From Anagrus nilaparvatae (lineage: Eukaryota > Arthropoda > Insecta > Hymenoptera > Mymaridae): a DNA stretch of 64,000 bases. Shown here in pieces: positions 36,236 to 48,506 of the stretch. The notes under the pieces were generated by a model. It did not search any database. It was not told the origin of the DNA and was given only the letters and a program-made list of their open reading frames with translations. The stretch is taken from positions 6,140,501-6,204,500 of the forward strand of contig JAKSXM010000007.1 in the NCBI GenBank assembly GCA_022575985.1, given 5' to 3'. Made by a program: the position numbers and the translations under genes. Positions within the stretch are counted from its first letter, which is position 1. Each line of letters starts with the position of its first letter.

Positions 36236-39200
36236 AGTACACGTATTAAATTAAATAGGTATCACGTAGATTCAAGCTACCTTCACATTTTTTCAAATGT
36301 AAAAAGATAAAAATTAATCCTATTTCCCTATCTATGGAAGTGGCACTACAAGGCTCAGTTTTAAAATTCTAAACGGAAATCTCTTTTTTCTATTTTTTTT
36401 ATGTGTATGAGTTAAAATATAGTATATTAAAAAAAAATAATTCTTGTTATCATGGATCAAAAAGCTCATATTTTAAACACTGATGAAAAAAAATCGTATA
36501 CAGCCTTTGGTTGTTAACAAAGAATGTCCTAGATAGCAAATTATTATCATAAGCTTGGCATCTGATTATAATTTACGTGCAATCTAAATCATTCTTTATT
36601 TCACTGACTATGGTTTCTAGTAAATTTTTTTCATATTTAACAAATTTAAAATATATTTTTTGTAATATAATTGAATATATAACTGAAATAATAGATTTAG
36701 CTATTTACAATTTTAATTAAAATTTTAATTGGTAAATACTTTTTTTAATACCTATAATTTTTTTGTTCTTTTAGGTGCAGGAGATGACTTTAAAAAAAGA
36801 TAAGAAACATTTTAAAATTTTAAAAACAGTAAGTATGTTTTGCTTATTAATTTTTAAACCTGGCAACAAGAAAGGTAAGACTTCTCTTTTGAAAATATGG
36901 TATATTAATATTTATATACCAATATAATAATATTGGTAGTTTTGATACGTAATTTAAAACCTGTTGATACGTGCTACTTAAAAAAAAGATTTGATTTCTC
37001 AGACAATCGAATTTTAGCAGAATATATTTTTATAAATCAAGAACTACTACACACTAGGAATATAATATAATAATATAATTCTCTTGACCATATTACATAA
37101 GTAATCATGTCAATTATATTCAATTTTAATCTTTTAATAATTTCTTCAAATTATTATTTTTTTGAGTCTACTAGGGAGCACGCCCCCTTCACGCTTAATT
37201 GCGCTAACCCCCTCAAAATCATATTTCATGTTTAATCACAGTAAAAATGGCTTAATTAATTAATAAAAGCAGTTATACAGTAAGATGCAGGTTGGAAATA
37301 ATGAACTTTTTCCATGATTTCAATAAAATATTATTTTTATTTTCAAAATTTATCTCAAGAAAAAAATATTTAATGTTCTGTCTGAATGCAAATATTGATT
37401 ATTGTCTCTCGATGCTACATATTTCGGGCCAAAAGCCTTAACATCCCTCAAAATAAATTTTTCTTTCGGCTTGGTAGGCCGAAAATCAAGAGCGAAATTC
37501 TGTAATAGGATGACGAAATACTCACATGATTTTTTATATATTACGTGTTGCATTTATAACATTATGTAATGTTCTATTTTTTTTTTTTTTTTACGGAGGA
37601 AATATGTGAATCTTTTATCAATCATGGCCCAGCTGTACAAGGTACAACCGGGGAACTTGGCCGATGTCATTCGTTCATAGAGTTAGAGCGGTTGCGAGTG
37701 GAAGCATCTTCTCGCTCTTCTAGACTTTCGTATAGATGTATTTCCACTCCAACGCTAGCAGGTCTATAGGTATAATCGCTTTTATAAAAAATATTGAGCA
37801 CTTGCCAATCATTATTCTTATCGTGTATTATAACCTCGATCTTTGTATATACTTAATAGAGCATATTTTTGAATTTTTGATGAAAGAAAAAAAAAGCCAT
37901 AGCACCTAGCGGGAGAAAATTAAAACAAGATACCTCGCAAAATTCAAACTCAACAAATGTTTTGAAACAAGTTAATTTTTGAATTTTAATTTATCGTTGT
38001 ACATGATTTTAATTATCTACCGCTAGATGATTTTTTTCTCTCGCAAGTGACAAAAATACATTCTTCTAAGTATATAAGGACCGAGGATATAATACTCAAT
38101 AATGAGTGGCGAGCGCTCGGTATTTCATCATAAATGCGATTAGACTAGATTAGGACTCGGTAATTTATAACAAAAGCGTGCGTGCAAAAAAAAAATACGA
38201 AAGATTAAGAAGAAAAGAAATTTTAATCTTTAATAATATAGAACTGAAAATAAGACGGGTACAATACACAGTTAAACAGGTGTAAGTCTCATATTCTTAA
38301 AAAATTAATATTTTGAAGAAAAAAAAACATCAGAATTAAATACAATTGTCATGAGTACATAATATCTTCGAGGGGATTATATGTATAATTACCCCAGTAA
38401 TATTGATACAATTGTCAAGATTATAGAATATTATTGTCCTAATGATATGATATCGTGAGGGTGAGTAATGTATATATAATATACGTGTAATATATGTATA
38501 ATCCTACAAATGTGATTATATAATATCATCGTGAAAACTATACAATTATCTTAGTGTAGTAATTTTAATAATAACAAAAGATTTTTCACAAGCATTAATG
38601 AAATATTCAAATAGTCTTGTATTTCATTCTGAACTTATAAAATACTATAGAAATTTGTTTACCAAAATTATAATAATTTACTTTCATAGAAAGGTTGTGA
38701 GATGTGCTTAGCTAAAATTTATCAAACTTTCCAGGTAACTTACTCTGAAGAGAACTTAATCTGATTGTGAGCTTCAAACTATTTTAAAAATCAATATTTT
38801 ACCTTTTTTCCTATAAAGAAACTTCTTATTGATCTCATTTCATTCACTTTTTTTAGCTATACATTTTCTGGGTCTACTTTTAGATCCTGTCAACTTCTGT
38901 ATTCTACCCTGAAAAAAATTCCAATCTTGACAGCCTCAATTTTTTTTGCGTTTAAGGTTGTTGTCGGGTCACTTGTAAAATACCGTACAATGACATGTCA
39001 CTTTTCACATGGGTAAAGCAGAGCTAAAAAGTTTGGCAACTCCGCACAGAATATATTATTATATTATATAAGTTTTTTTTTTTACATATATAGAAATAAT
39101 TCTATACTACAGTCAAAGCCATGTTGCCGGGTAAAAAATTTGATGAAAAAATCTTCCGTTTTTTAACCTTTGATTACATTTTCTTTTTTATAAAACCGAC

Positions 39201-39789
39201 GATTATCTTCAAAATTAAATAATTAGTTCTTCTATAATTAATTAATATTAAGCTGTTTTTTTTCTTCAAATCTATAGTCTACTTTCGCCTTGCAATCAAA
39301 AAAAGCATCTCTAACGCACGATTTCGACCCGATTTCCTAAACTTGCAATGTATATGTTTTCAACTTTGGAGCTTTATATCTCCTATACAAAAAACCGACA
39401 AATTACTTCAAATTTTATTTTTATTTGAATTATTATAATATAAAGCTCCTGAAAAAGTTTTATCAATAGCTATAATCAATTAATTAAGTCGGGAACAACC
39501 TTAAAAATGGCATGAAATGTAACAAAAATTAAAAAAAAAATGATTGTAACATTTTTTAAATTTAGCACCGTGACATTATGGGATTTCTATGTCAAGAAAA
39601 TTTTATTTAAACGTTTCTTTACGTTTCATGTCATTTGGAACCATTTAAAAGAAAAAAAAACCAGCTGGCATAACCGAAATTTTTTTATTGGGAATCCCAG
39701 TAGCGCAACCAATTTTTTTTTCAATGTAAGATTAAGGTTGATTTGGTTTTAACTGTATTTAATAAACCAAATATTAATTATAGATCGTG
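36236..39789. other. AT-rich stretch, no gene recognised
   Basis: Frames at 37350-37553 (minus) and 37569-37769 (plus) are short and unlike known families. Nothing else is recognised in 3.5 kb. Confidence 0.45.
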
Positions 39790-39886
39790 CACGGCCAGGC
39801 TGCTTTGCTTGGAGATTCAAGCAGTTGCTTAAAATGCTTGAAAATTCAAGCAACAAATAAATTTCAAGTAAAGCAGCCTGGCCGTG
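39790..39886. other. 97-nt hairpin with about 22-bp GC-rich terminal stem
   Basis: CACGGCCAGGCTGCTTTGCT at 39790 is the near-exact complement of AGTAAAGCAGCCTGGCCGTG ending at 39886 (one mismatch). The interior holds a second pairing (ATTCAAGCAGTTGCTT against GCTTGAAAATTCAAGC, loosely). It stands out by GC content. It may be a tiny MITE or a miRNA-like hairpin. Confidence 0.5.
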
Positions 39887-41929
39887 TGGTATATATATAG
39901 TCTAAAAGCCTAGCTATTACACTAGATCAAAAAGATGAAAATTTATGCAATAGATTGTATTATAGTATCCTTAAAGCCATGTTTATATGGAAATCAAAGG
40001 ATCCGCTTCGCTCTACTAGGCAGTTAGTAAGTATTTATGATCGTTTTTGTATCTTTTAATTATAGATCCAAAAGAATAGTAAAATTATTTTTTAAACTTT
40101 AATATTACCCCTGATTTCTGCACTATTAAAAGTAAATTCTGATAAATTTTGAAAAAAATAAGTACTTTTTCTAAAAATTCGAGAATTTAATTTATCAAAA
40201 GCATTTTTGTCGTAAATTTTTTGGTAAATTTACAAACTTTTTAAAAGGAATAGCAATTTTTTGAAAATTTATCAGCAGTTACTCTTAATAATTTTTTATA
40301 AAAATATGTACTGCTAAAACTTTGACTGTGGTTGGTCTGTTAAAAGAAAAGTTAAGCTCAGGTCATATAATTTTTAATAAATTTAAAAATTTTCAGGCTA
40401 AGAATAATATAAAAATAATTTATTTGACACAAATTAAAAAATTTTTGGTTACAAAAGTTGGGTTAGATAAAACTTAACAAAAATATTATAATATTTAACT
40501 AGAAATCGAAAGTCATATTTAACTTTACTTGTAGGAGCTAGGTAAATATAACTTTTACTACATGCAAGAGTACCTCAGGACTTTTATTTACAGTTATTAA
40601 ACGTGTAAATTATTTTTGGTAAAGCGTGAAGTAATCATATAGCTCAGTATTTATAGTGTCAAAGAATCATATGCATATTATAAAAACATCTTCATTGTGT
40701 TCGTTTTGAACATTTTCCCAAAATTATTTAATAAGTTCTTTGCTAAGATTTTTATCATCTTTTATTATAAAAGATCTTATTTAGAAATAAAACAAACAAG
40801 ATGTAAATTTCTGGTAAAGAACAGTGTGACCCAGTTTAATCATTTCAGAGAAATATTGGGATATACCCAATCTATAAATATTTATACTCATTATCAGTCT
40901 TTTAAACGTTTTACGTAAAATAGACTTGCAGGATAATCAAATAAATTTATTTCATTAAATTTCTTAGATTTCTAGAACACTACTTTTTAAAATCACTTTA
41001 CAATATTAGTATGAAATTGATATCAGAGCTGGATATTGAAAATTCGAAAAATTAAATTTTTTGTATAAGAAGCTTTAAAAACTCGCCTTTTTGAAAAATT
41101 TGTAAAAAACAAATAGATTTAAAGCAGCTTTGTTATCCGAATTATCAAAAACACTTTTACTTTAACAAAATCTATTTTTTATGGCTCATTTGTTTTAAAA
41201 AATGACTTAAAAAAAAAGTTTTTAAACCAAAGCATAAAATTTTAAAATCCAATTAAAAAATAACCCAATTCTGATTAATCTTAAAAAAAGGTAGGTATAC
41301 GTTTCTAATTAATAATAATAAAAAAAAAAATTTTCAACAATTTTCAGGAACATTTTTTTCAACAATTTATTTTTATAAAAATTTTTATAAAATCTAAAAT
41401 GAATAATAAATTATTTTAAAAAAATAATAATATTTCATTAATTATTTATTCAACCTATTAAAAATATACATTTTATTTATAATTTTTACAAATAAATTTA
41501 ATAGCAGTCTAATATTTATATGCATATATACTTAAAATAATTAAAATAATATTTAATTTTTATTTAAGTCACTAATGTAAAAGAATAAAATATGCTATTA
41601 AAAAAATTAAAATTATTTTTAGAGCAGAAATATTTAAAAAGATGTTTTCTTTTAATTATTATTATAATACATTTTTTAAATTTTTTCTACAAAAATTTAA
41701 ATAACTTGAAAATTTTATAAAAAATATGATTTTAATAAAAAACTATTTTTGAGGTAAGTATATATTTTATGGTATGTTTTACAACTACGAATACTGCAAG
41801 AAACATCAGAGATCCTCAACAGAAACAACGATGGTAGTTCCAGATTTCTCGTAACCAATTTTTTCAGAAAATTGCTTTGCCATTGTACTTTGGTTAAGTT
41901 GAATTTTATAGTATAAACAAAAATAAATT

Positions 41930-41984
41930 TTAGTTTAATCTGCATTTCTCTGCTAATAATATTGTCATGTAATAGCCTGATTAC
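41930..41984 (-). pseudogene. OR pseudogene last exon, deleted start
   Basis: After an acceptor TTTTATTTAG the preserved end reads SGYYMTILLAEKCRLN and a stop at 41930-41932. It matches the last exon of the neighbouring receptor (GSYMTMLLAVQDRRKLN). The first four codons (ILKT in the paralogue) are replaced by GTAA, a net loss of about 8 bp, so the frame is broken. Confidence 0.8.
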
Positions 41985-42019
41985 CTAAATAAAAACTTAA
42001 CCGTAAAATCTGCTCTAAC

Positions 42020-42175
42020 CTGATCAAACAAAGGTAAAGAAAATGTAAAAAATTTTCCACTTGTTATTTCCAATGGTTTACTGGAAATATTTATTATGAG
42101 TATCAATAGTTTTGCCTTTTTTGCTGGTAAGGTATACCATTCGCAATTATACGCTGCATTTCTTGCAGCAATACT
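42020..42175 (-). pseudogene. OR pseudogene penultimate exon (TM7 region)
   Basis: The frame reads SIAARNAAYNCEWYTLPAKK, then AKLLILIINISSKPLEITSG and KFFTFSLPLFDQ. This is the classic receptor C-terminal signature: a W..LP...K..L.....S..P..I..G.F segment. Its length of 156 nt equals that of the intact paralogue's exon. The donor is GTTAGA. The acceptor position reads AT rather than AG if the reading frame is kept; an AG two bases inside would shift the frame. Confidence 0.9.
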
Positions 42176-42929
42176 ATAAAATAATTTATATAAATTTTTA
42201 TACAAAAAAAAGTAATTTAATTTTACTTTGAAAAAATGTAAATTATTTCTTCTCTTAAATAACCAAAATTAATATTAAAATACATATGCAAACTGAAATT
42301 TTCACAAGTATGAATAAATATTAAAAAAGTTGTAAAATAACAAACAAATAAAATAAAATTTTTCTCAAATGTAAGTTATAACTATTTTTACCAACAAATA
42401 ATTTTAATAGAGTAATTTAGTTTAATTAGAGTACCTTATTAAATATTGATGTTTGCGAACAATAAAACCTAATTGTCTAATAGTATTACTTTGGCATTAG
42501 TTAAAAAATGATCTAGCATTTTTTTCATATTTGTATATTTTGATCACGTTTTTGAAAAATTTAGGGTAAAGTGCCAATTTTTGAGCCCCGAAATTCCTGA
42601 TCAGCAACCCAAAAAACCCATGAGGACTAAATCTGGACACTGAAAGCGCGTAAATAGCAATAAATAATGCCCCTTTTATTAGAGCAAATAATTTATAAAA
42701 TAATTGTGATCACACAATTCTTAGGATTCTTCCTTTTAAAATAAGCTCATACTCAAACATCTTTGCTCCATGATTTATTGGAACCAATGGTGCAAAAATA
42801 TTGCTATGATTCTCTACATTTATTAAAATATATTATGTTAATGCAAAGAATAAAATTTGTTGATATTTAAAAAATATAAAAATAAAATAGCTTTTGTTTT
42901 ATAAAGGAATATTAATAATTTTAATATAA

Positions 42930-45015
42930 TAGGGCATATCCATTACTTTTCATACAAAAGTGTGCGCACCCATGACTCCGATCGGGCTCAAATTTTTAGG
43001 GGTGGTTTGAAGTAATAAAAAACTCAGCCAGCCAAAATTTCAGCCATTTTGCAGGACGGGTTGCCGAGATACAAGCTCTAAAAGGTCCAAAAATAGCTGT
43101 TTTTAGCCAATTTTCAAAAATTTACTGGGCTTCAAGAATTAGTCCAAAAAACATCCGGCTGGTCTCATTTTTTTCCTTGAACATTCAACTTTTACCAAAA
43201 AAATTTTCAAAAAGTTTCATGGAGTTGATTTTTACTGGCATTGATTAACGTAAGATATATTTTATCGAAAAATGCTGATTTTTGAACTTGAATTGTGACT
43301 CAGCATCATTAGCTAAAGATTTTCGGTTGGTTTAATTAAAAACGTCTATCAAAGACCTTTCAAATGAGACCTTAAACGTTAAAAAAGCTTATCAGGGACC
43401 GGAGATATAAGCAATTAAAAGTTTGCTATTTCCGAAAATATCGATTTTTTAACAACTTTAATCGTCTGCAAAATTTTTCTCTGAGCACTTTAAGGGCTGA
43501 AAATTTCAGAAAAGCTTCTTTAGATATTAAAAAAAATTCCCTAAAAATTTGGGCGATGGTATTGGCTTCTGTTCGTAGATATAAGACTCTGAAAATGTGT
43601 AATAATTGGACCAATATTGGCCAATAAATTGTTAAGGGGTCAACCAAAAAATTTTTCTTCTTTAATATTCGAATAGCCAGGGAAAAATGAGCTGATTTAA
43701 AAAAAAAAATTTTTATTTTTGATCGAAAAATAAGCAAGTTATCATCATTTTAAGATTTTTAAAAAAATTTTCCAAAAATCCCATTTTTAGGGTCATCATA
43801 CAGTATTCTAACTCGAAATAATGATAACTCGCTTATTTTTGGGTCTAAAATAAAAATTTTTTTTTTTAAATAGTCGAATTTTTTTCTGCCTATTCGAATA
43901 TTTACAAATAAGAAACTTCTTATACGCAAAAATTATTTTTTTGGGCCAAAAACTACCCGAATACATTGACAAAATAAAGTAAGTTCTAAAGTAATTTGCC
44001 AAAAAAAAATATTTTTTGCATATAAGAAGTTTCTTTTTTGTAAATATTCGAATAGGCATGAAAAAATTCGACAATTTAAAAAAAAAAATTTTTATTTTAG
44101 ACGGTAAAATAAGCGAGTTATCATTATTTCGAGTTAGAGTACTGTATAATGATCCTTAAAATGGGATTTTTGGAAAATTTTTTTAAAAATCTTAAAATGA
44201 TGATAACTTGCTTATTTTTCGGTCAAAAATAAAAATTTTTTTTTTAAAATAAGCTCATTTTTCCCTGGCTATTCGAATATTTAAAAAGAAAAATTTTTTG
44301 ATTGACCCCTTAACCACTTATTGGCCAATATTGGTCCAATTATTACACATTTTCAGAGTCTTATATCTACGAACAGAAGCCAATACCATCGCCCAAATTT
44401 TTAGGGAATTTTTTTTAATATCTAAAGAAGCTTTTGTGAAATTTTCAGCCCTTAAAGTGCTCAGAGAAAAATTTTGCAGACGATTAAAGTTGTTAAGAAA
44501 TCGATATTTTCGGAAATAGCAAACATTCAATTGCTTATATCTCCGGTCCCTGATAAGCTTTTTTAACGTTTAAGGTCTCATTTGAAAGGTCTTTGATAGA
44601 CGCTTTTAATTAAACCAACCGAAAATCTTTAGCTAATGATGCTGAGTCACAATTCAAGTTCAAAAATCAGCATTTTTCGATAAAATATATCTTACGTTAA
44701 TCAATGCCAGTAAAAATCAACTCCATGAAACTTTTTGAAAATTTTTTTGGTAAAAGTTGAATGTTCAAGGAAAAAAATGAGACCAGCCGGATGTTTTTTG
44801 GACTAATCCTTGAAGCCCAGTAAATTTTTGAAAATTGGCTAAAAACAGCTATTTTTGGACCTTTTAGAGCTTGTATCTCGGCAACCCGTCCTGCAAAATG
44901 GCTGAAATTTTGGCTGGCTGAGTTTTTTATTACTTCAAACCACCCCTAAAAATTTGAGCCCGATCGGAGTCATGGGTGCGCACACTTTTGTATGAAAAGT
45001 AATGGATATGCCCAA
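42930..45015. mobile_element. 2.08-kb near-perfect palindrome inserted in an OR exon, 17-bp target duplication
   Basis: The arms (about 42931-43945 and 44010-45013) are reverse complements with only a handful of differences, for example CAAGAATTAG against the mirrored CAAGGATTAG and one-base changes near 43345 and 43800. The loop is about 65 bp around 43978. The outer ends are AGGGCATATCC and GGATATGCCC. The 17-base word TAATAATTTTAATATAA stands immediately left (42913-42929) and right (45016-45032), and joining the flanks restores the receptor reading frame with one copy. It has no transposase. The mirrored frames inside (43426-43737 minus, 44298-44519 plus) are palindrome artefacts. Confidence 0.85.
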
Positions 45016-45282
45016 TAATAATTTTAATATAACCACAACAATTGGTAAATTTCCAGTTGTTGAAATACCACTCATTTCATCTACGTCACCCCAAATTAAA
45101 ATAAGTCTAGTAGTTTGCATATACAATAATATACAATATCAAACACAAAAATAATAAATATATTGTCATTATTAGTGAAATTCTTGACAATAAATATAAA
45201 ATTTTTTTAGTTTCTAGTTCACGTCATGAACCAATAACTCTTAGACTAAAAGATTGCAAATGCAAATGCTTTAATAAAACCA
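45016..45282 (-). pseudogene. OR pseudogene exon 1, 5' part
   Basis: This aligns with exon 1 of the receptor at 62246-62544 over TM1-TM2. It contains a TGA for tryptophan in the conserved GLWP motif and at least two frameshifts. Its 3' end is the 17-bp direct repeat at the palindrome border. The matching remainder of the exon lies at 42891-42929. Confidence 0.8.
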
Positions 45283-46320
45283 ACTAACTTCAAACAAGTA
45301 TTTTTCACATAAAATCTAATAAATTTTTATTATTTTTTAATTATACATAAAAATTGTTTATATTAAACAACATCGCATAAGTACAGAAAATACCTATATG
45401 TTTTATTTTAGAGAACTTAAAACTTTTATAAAATTAAATAAAAAATATTACTTAAATTATGTTTAATTTGATTTTGTACCTTTCTTATCCCAAAAGTATT
45501 CTTCCTTTGTTGAAATCTTATAATTTTTTAGAAAATTTAATAAGGTAAGTACCAACTAAACAGTTTTTAATTTTCCATTTGAGGATATAAGGTAAAAATG
45601 GGAGTCTTGATACATTCGGATTCGTCTTAGATGGTAATTTACATGCAATCTAGAGCATTCTTTATTTTGATGCCCTTAGTTTTTTAAAAATGTACTATTT
45701 ATTTTACAACAGTTCTGTTTTGATTTTTCATTTTTAAAATATTCCACAATTTTATAAAAACAAAGCCTTTAATGATTATAGAGCGAAGCTCTACCTTAAT
45801 GGATACGAAAATCGACACCTTGTGGGCACGATACAACAAAAACGATCAGTCGGATTGCAATCATTTTTTAAAAATTAGGTTTTTTCATCTAGTTAATGAT
45901 ACCTATAATTTTTGGATCCAATCCGGTGTTTCTGAAGTCGTGTTTGTTCTTGTATTTTTGCTTCACATAGGTGAAAACCCTTATAAATGTCTACGTGTCG
46001 TTTTCCTTTCGCACACAAAATTAATTTTAAAACCAATATTTATATTTGACAAATGTATCCCTGTGTAAAAAAGTCTCAATTTTTAAAATCTGATGTCAAA
46101 CTTAAGATAAAATCTACCGGAAACTCAATACTTCGAGTCAAAGTTGGACACTGAAAAAAATCGGCAAATTGCTTATTCAGCATTATAAATAACATAAAAT
46201 CTCCAAAATGGTCACTATGGAATTTTCACTGAATACTAATAATTATAATTACCCAAACTACATGAAACAAAAGTACGAAAAGTAAACAATTACATACCAG
46301 AGGAGCTAAAGTCGGGCTAA
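45283..46320. other. intergenic stretch, one unassigned frame
   Basis: A 98-codon frame at 45772-46068 (plus) contains ERSSTLMDTKIDTLWARYNK and a hydrophobic run VVFVLVFLLHI. I recognise no family and no splice partner. I treat it as unsupported. Confidence 0.3.
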
Positions 46321-46826
46321 AGGCCCTTTGTACACAAAAAAATACCCTGCCAACTAGCTGGCACTGAGGTTCCTCAAACAATGGGCTGTAATCTGAATTT
46401 ATAACAAATATTATTGATTACAACCATGCAATTATACATACATTTTTCGTTTTTAGTAGCTGGTAAAGTAGATTATTAAGATCATTTTGTTATTAAAGTG
46501 AAAATTCAAGCGTCCATGGATTGGTCGCGCCGGCGTTAATAAATTTTAAATCATTTTTGCATAATTAAAAAGAGACAAATATAAAAAAAGCTACTTTTAT
46601 TTTTTTTTATAAAATTTTATTTTATTAGAATATATAATTATCCCTTAATAATTAAAATATTGGATAACATGATTTTTTTGTTTTGTCAAAGAAATGGTTG
46701 GTAACGATGCGAAAATTACAAATATTCGCTCAATTATCATAAAAAGATAGGAGTTTTTACCAGAATTTATAATAATTTCTTATAATTTATTTTCTCAGTG
46801 TACTTCTTGCATTTGACCAATCTTCC

Positions 46827-46827
46827 G

Positions 46828-46869
<42 letters not shown>
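46827..46869 (+). repeat. (ATA)n microsatellite
   Basis: About 14 uninterrupted ATA/TAA trinucleotides. Confidence 0.9.
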
Positions 46870-47229
46870 TTTTGTAATAAAAAAAATAACCACATTAATT
46901 GCTTCAAGATTTTAACATTATTTATATTATTTCTATTAATCACAAAATAATAAATTATTTAATTCTATAAATTGTTTGATTCTTTAAAAAATGCCAATAT
47001 AACTTTTAAATCTTAATTTTAAAATGCAAACATAACCATTTAATATTTTTAGGCTGTTTATTATTGTTTATAATTTCATTAAGCTGCATACATAAATAAA
47101 CATAGCAACGAGCAAAATAATCCAAGGAAGCCAAAAAGAGGCAAGATTTCCATCACTCTTTCTAGTTATAATTTATATCAAAATAAAAAAAATAATTGTG
47201 ATCGGATACAAAAAATTACTATAAACTAA

Positions 47230-48464
47230 ATTTCTAAAACTTTAAAATAAATTAGATATGTCCAAAACGAAAAATAAATTTGGTGTTTTATGTATTTTTT
47301 TGTGACGAAGATTTTGAAGAAAAAAATTTTCAAAAAAATAATTATCAGATTCAAGATATCAAGTAAAAATCATAATTTCAAATATAAGTAATTTCATGGA
47401 AATGAATGAGGTATTACATCCAAATTAAAAAAAAAAAAGTATTTTGAGATTTTTTTAATAAACAAATTTTTGGAAAAAAAAGTTAGGTATTCATTCGATA
47501 AATGTTTTGAAATATCACTGGTTACAATATTTTAAAATATTAGTACTTTCATAGAATTAAATGAGGTATGACACCAAAAAAAAAAATAAATATTGCAATT
47601 TTTTTTATTTTTCTTTTTTTTTAATTTTGAGAAAAAAATTTTGAAAAAATTCAGTATCAGTTCCAAAAAATTACTGTAAACGAGGTTCTTAAAACTAGTA
47701 CTTCCATGGAAATAAATTAGGTACTACGTCCAAAAAGAAAAAAAAGTTTCGTATTTTTTGTATTTTTTTGTGAAAAATCTTTAGGAAAAAAATTTTCAAA
47801 AAATTAAGTATCAGATTGGAGATATCAAGTAAAAACCATACTTTCAAATATAAGTACTTTCGTGGAAATAAATGAGGTATTACATCCAAATTAAAAAAAA
47901 AAAAAAAGTACCTCGAGCTTTTTTGGTGAAAAAATTTTTGAAAAAAAAATTAGGTCTTAATTCGATAATGGTTTTGAAATATCACTAGTTACAATATTTT
48001 CAGATACTAGTACTTTCATAGAATTAAATGAGGTATTACACCAAAAAAAAAAAAAAATATTGCAGTTTTTTTTATTTATTTTTTTTTTTAATCTTGAGAA
48101 AAAAATTTTGAAAAAACTAAGTATCAGATCCAAAAAATTACTATAAACGAGGTTCTTTAAACTAGTACTTCCATAGAAATAAATTAGGTACTTCGTCCAA
48201 AAAGAAAAAAAAAATTGGTATTTTTTGTATTTTTTTGTGAAAAAAATTTTAGAAAAAAAATTTTTAGAAAATTAAGTATCCGATTCAAATTATCATGTGA
48301 AAACCATACTTTCAAATATAAGTACTTTCGTGGAAATAAATGAGGTGTTACATCCAAAATAAAAAAAAAAAAGTACCTCGAGCTTTTTTGGTGAAAAAAT
48401 TTTTGAAAAAAAAATTAGGTCTTAATTCCATAATGTTTGTGAAATATCACCGATTACATACATA

Positions 48465-48506
<42 letters not shown>

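Larger units (their letters stand above)
41930..45282 (-). pseudogene. odorant receptor pseudogene (7tm_6), exon 1 split by a palindrome
   Basis: Exon 1 remains run 45282 to 45016 and, after the insertion, 42929 to 42891. Read on the minus strand they give SLRVIG followed by a TGA where the paralogue has tryptophan, then TKKILYLLSRISLIM. After a frameshift comes MQTTRLILIWGDVDEMSG, then NLPIVVVILKLL continuing after the palindrome as IFLYKTK. The paralogue's exon 1 reads MQTTRLILIWGDIDEMSD. The exon 1 donor is CT where the paralogue has GT. Only 715 bp separate exon 1 from the penultimate exon, and the large TM3-TM4 exon is absent. The penultimate exon is well preserved (42020-42175), but the last exon (41930-41984) has lost about 8 bp. 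At least five independent lesions make a functional receptor impossible. Confidence 0.85.

Noticed and set aside
37569..37769. 66-codon frame with GPAVQGTTGELGRCHSFIEL
   Set aside because: It is short and single, with no splice partner and no recognised family. Its looser composition is not enough to call a gene.
43426..44519. Two similar proteins on opposite strands (about 103 and 73 codons) sharing LLHIFRVLYLRTEANTIAQI
   Set aside because: They are the same sequence read from the two arms of the palindrome, have no family resemblance, and sit inside an inserted element.
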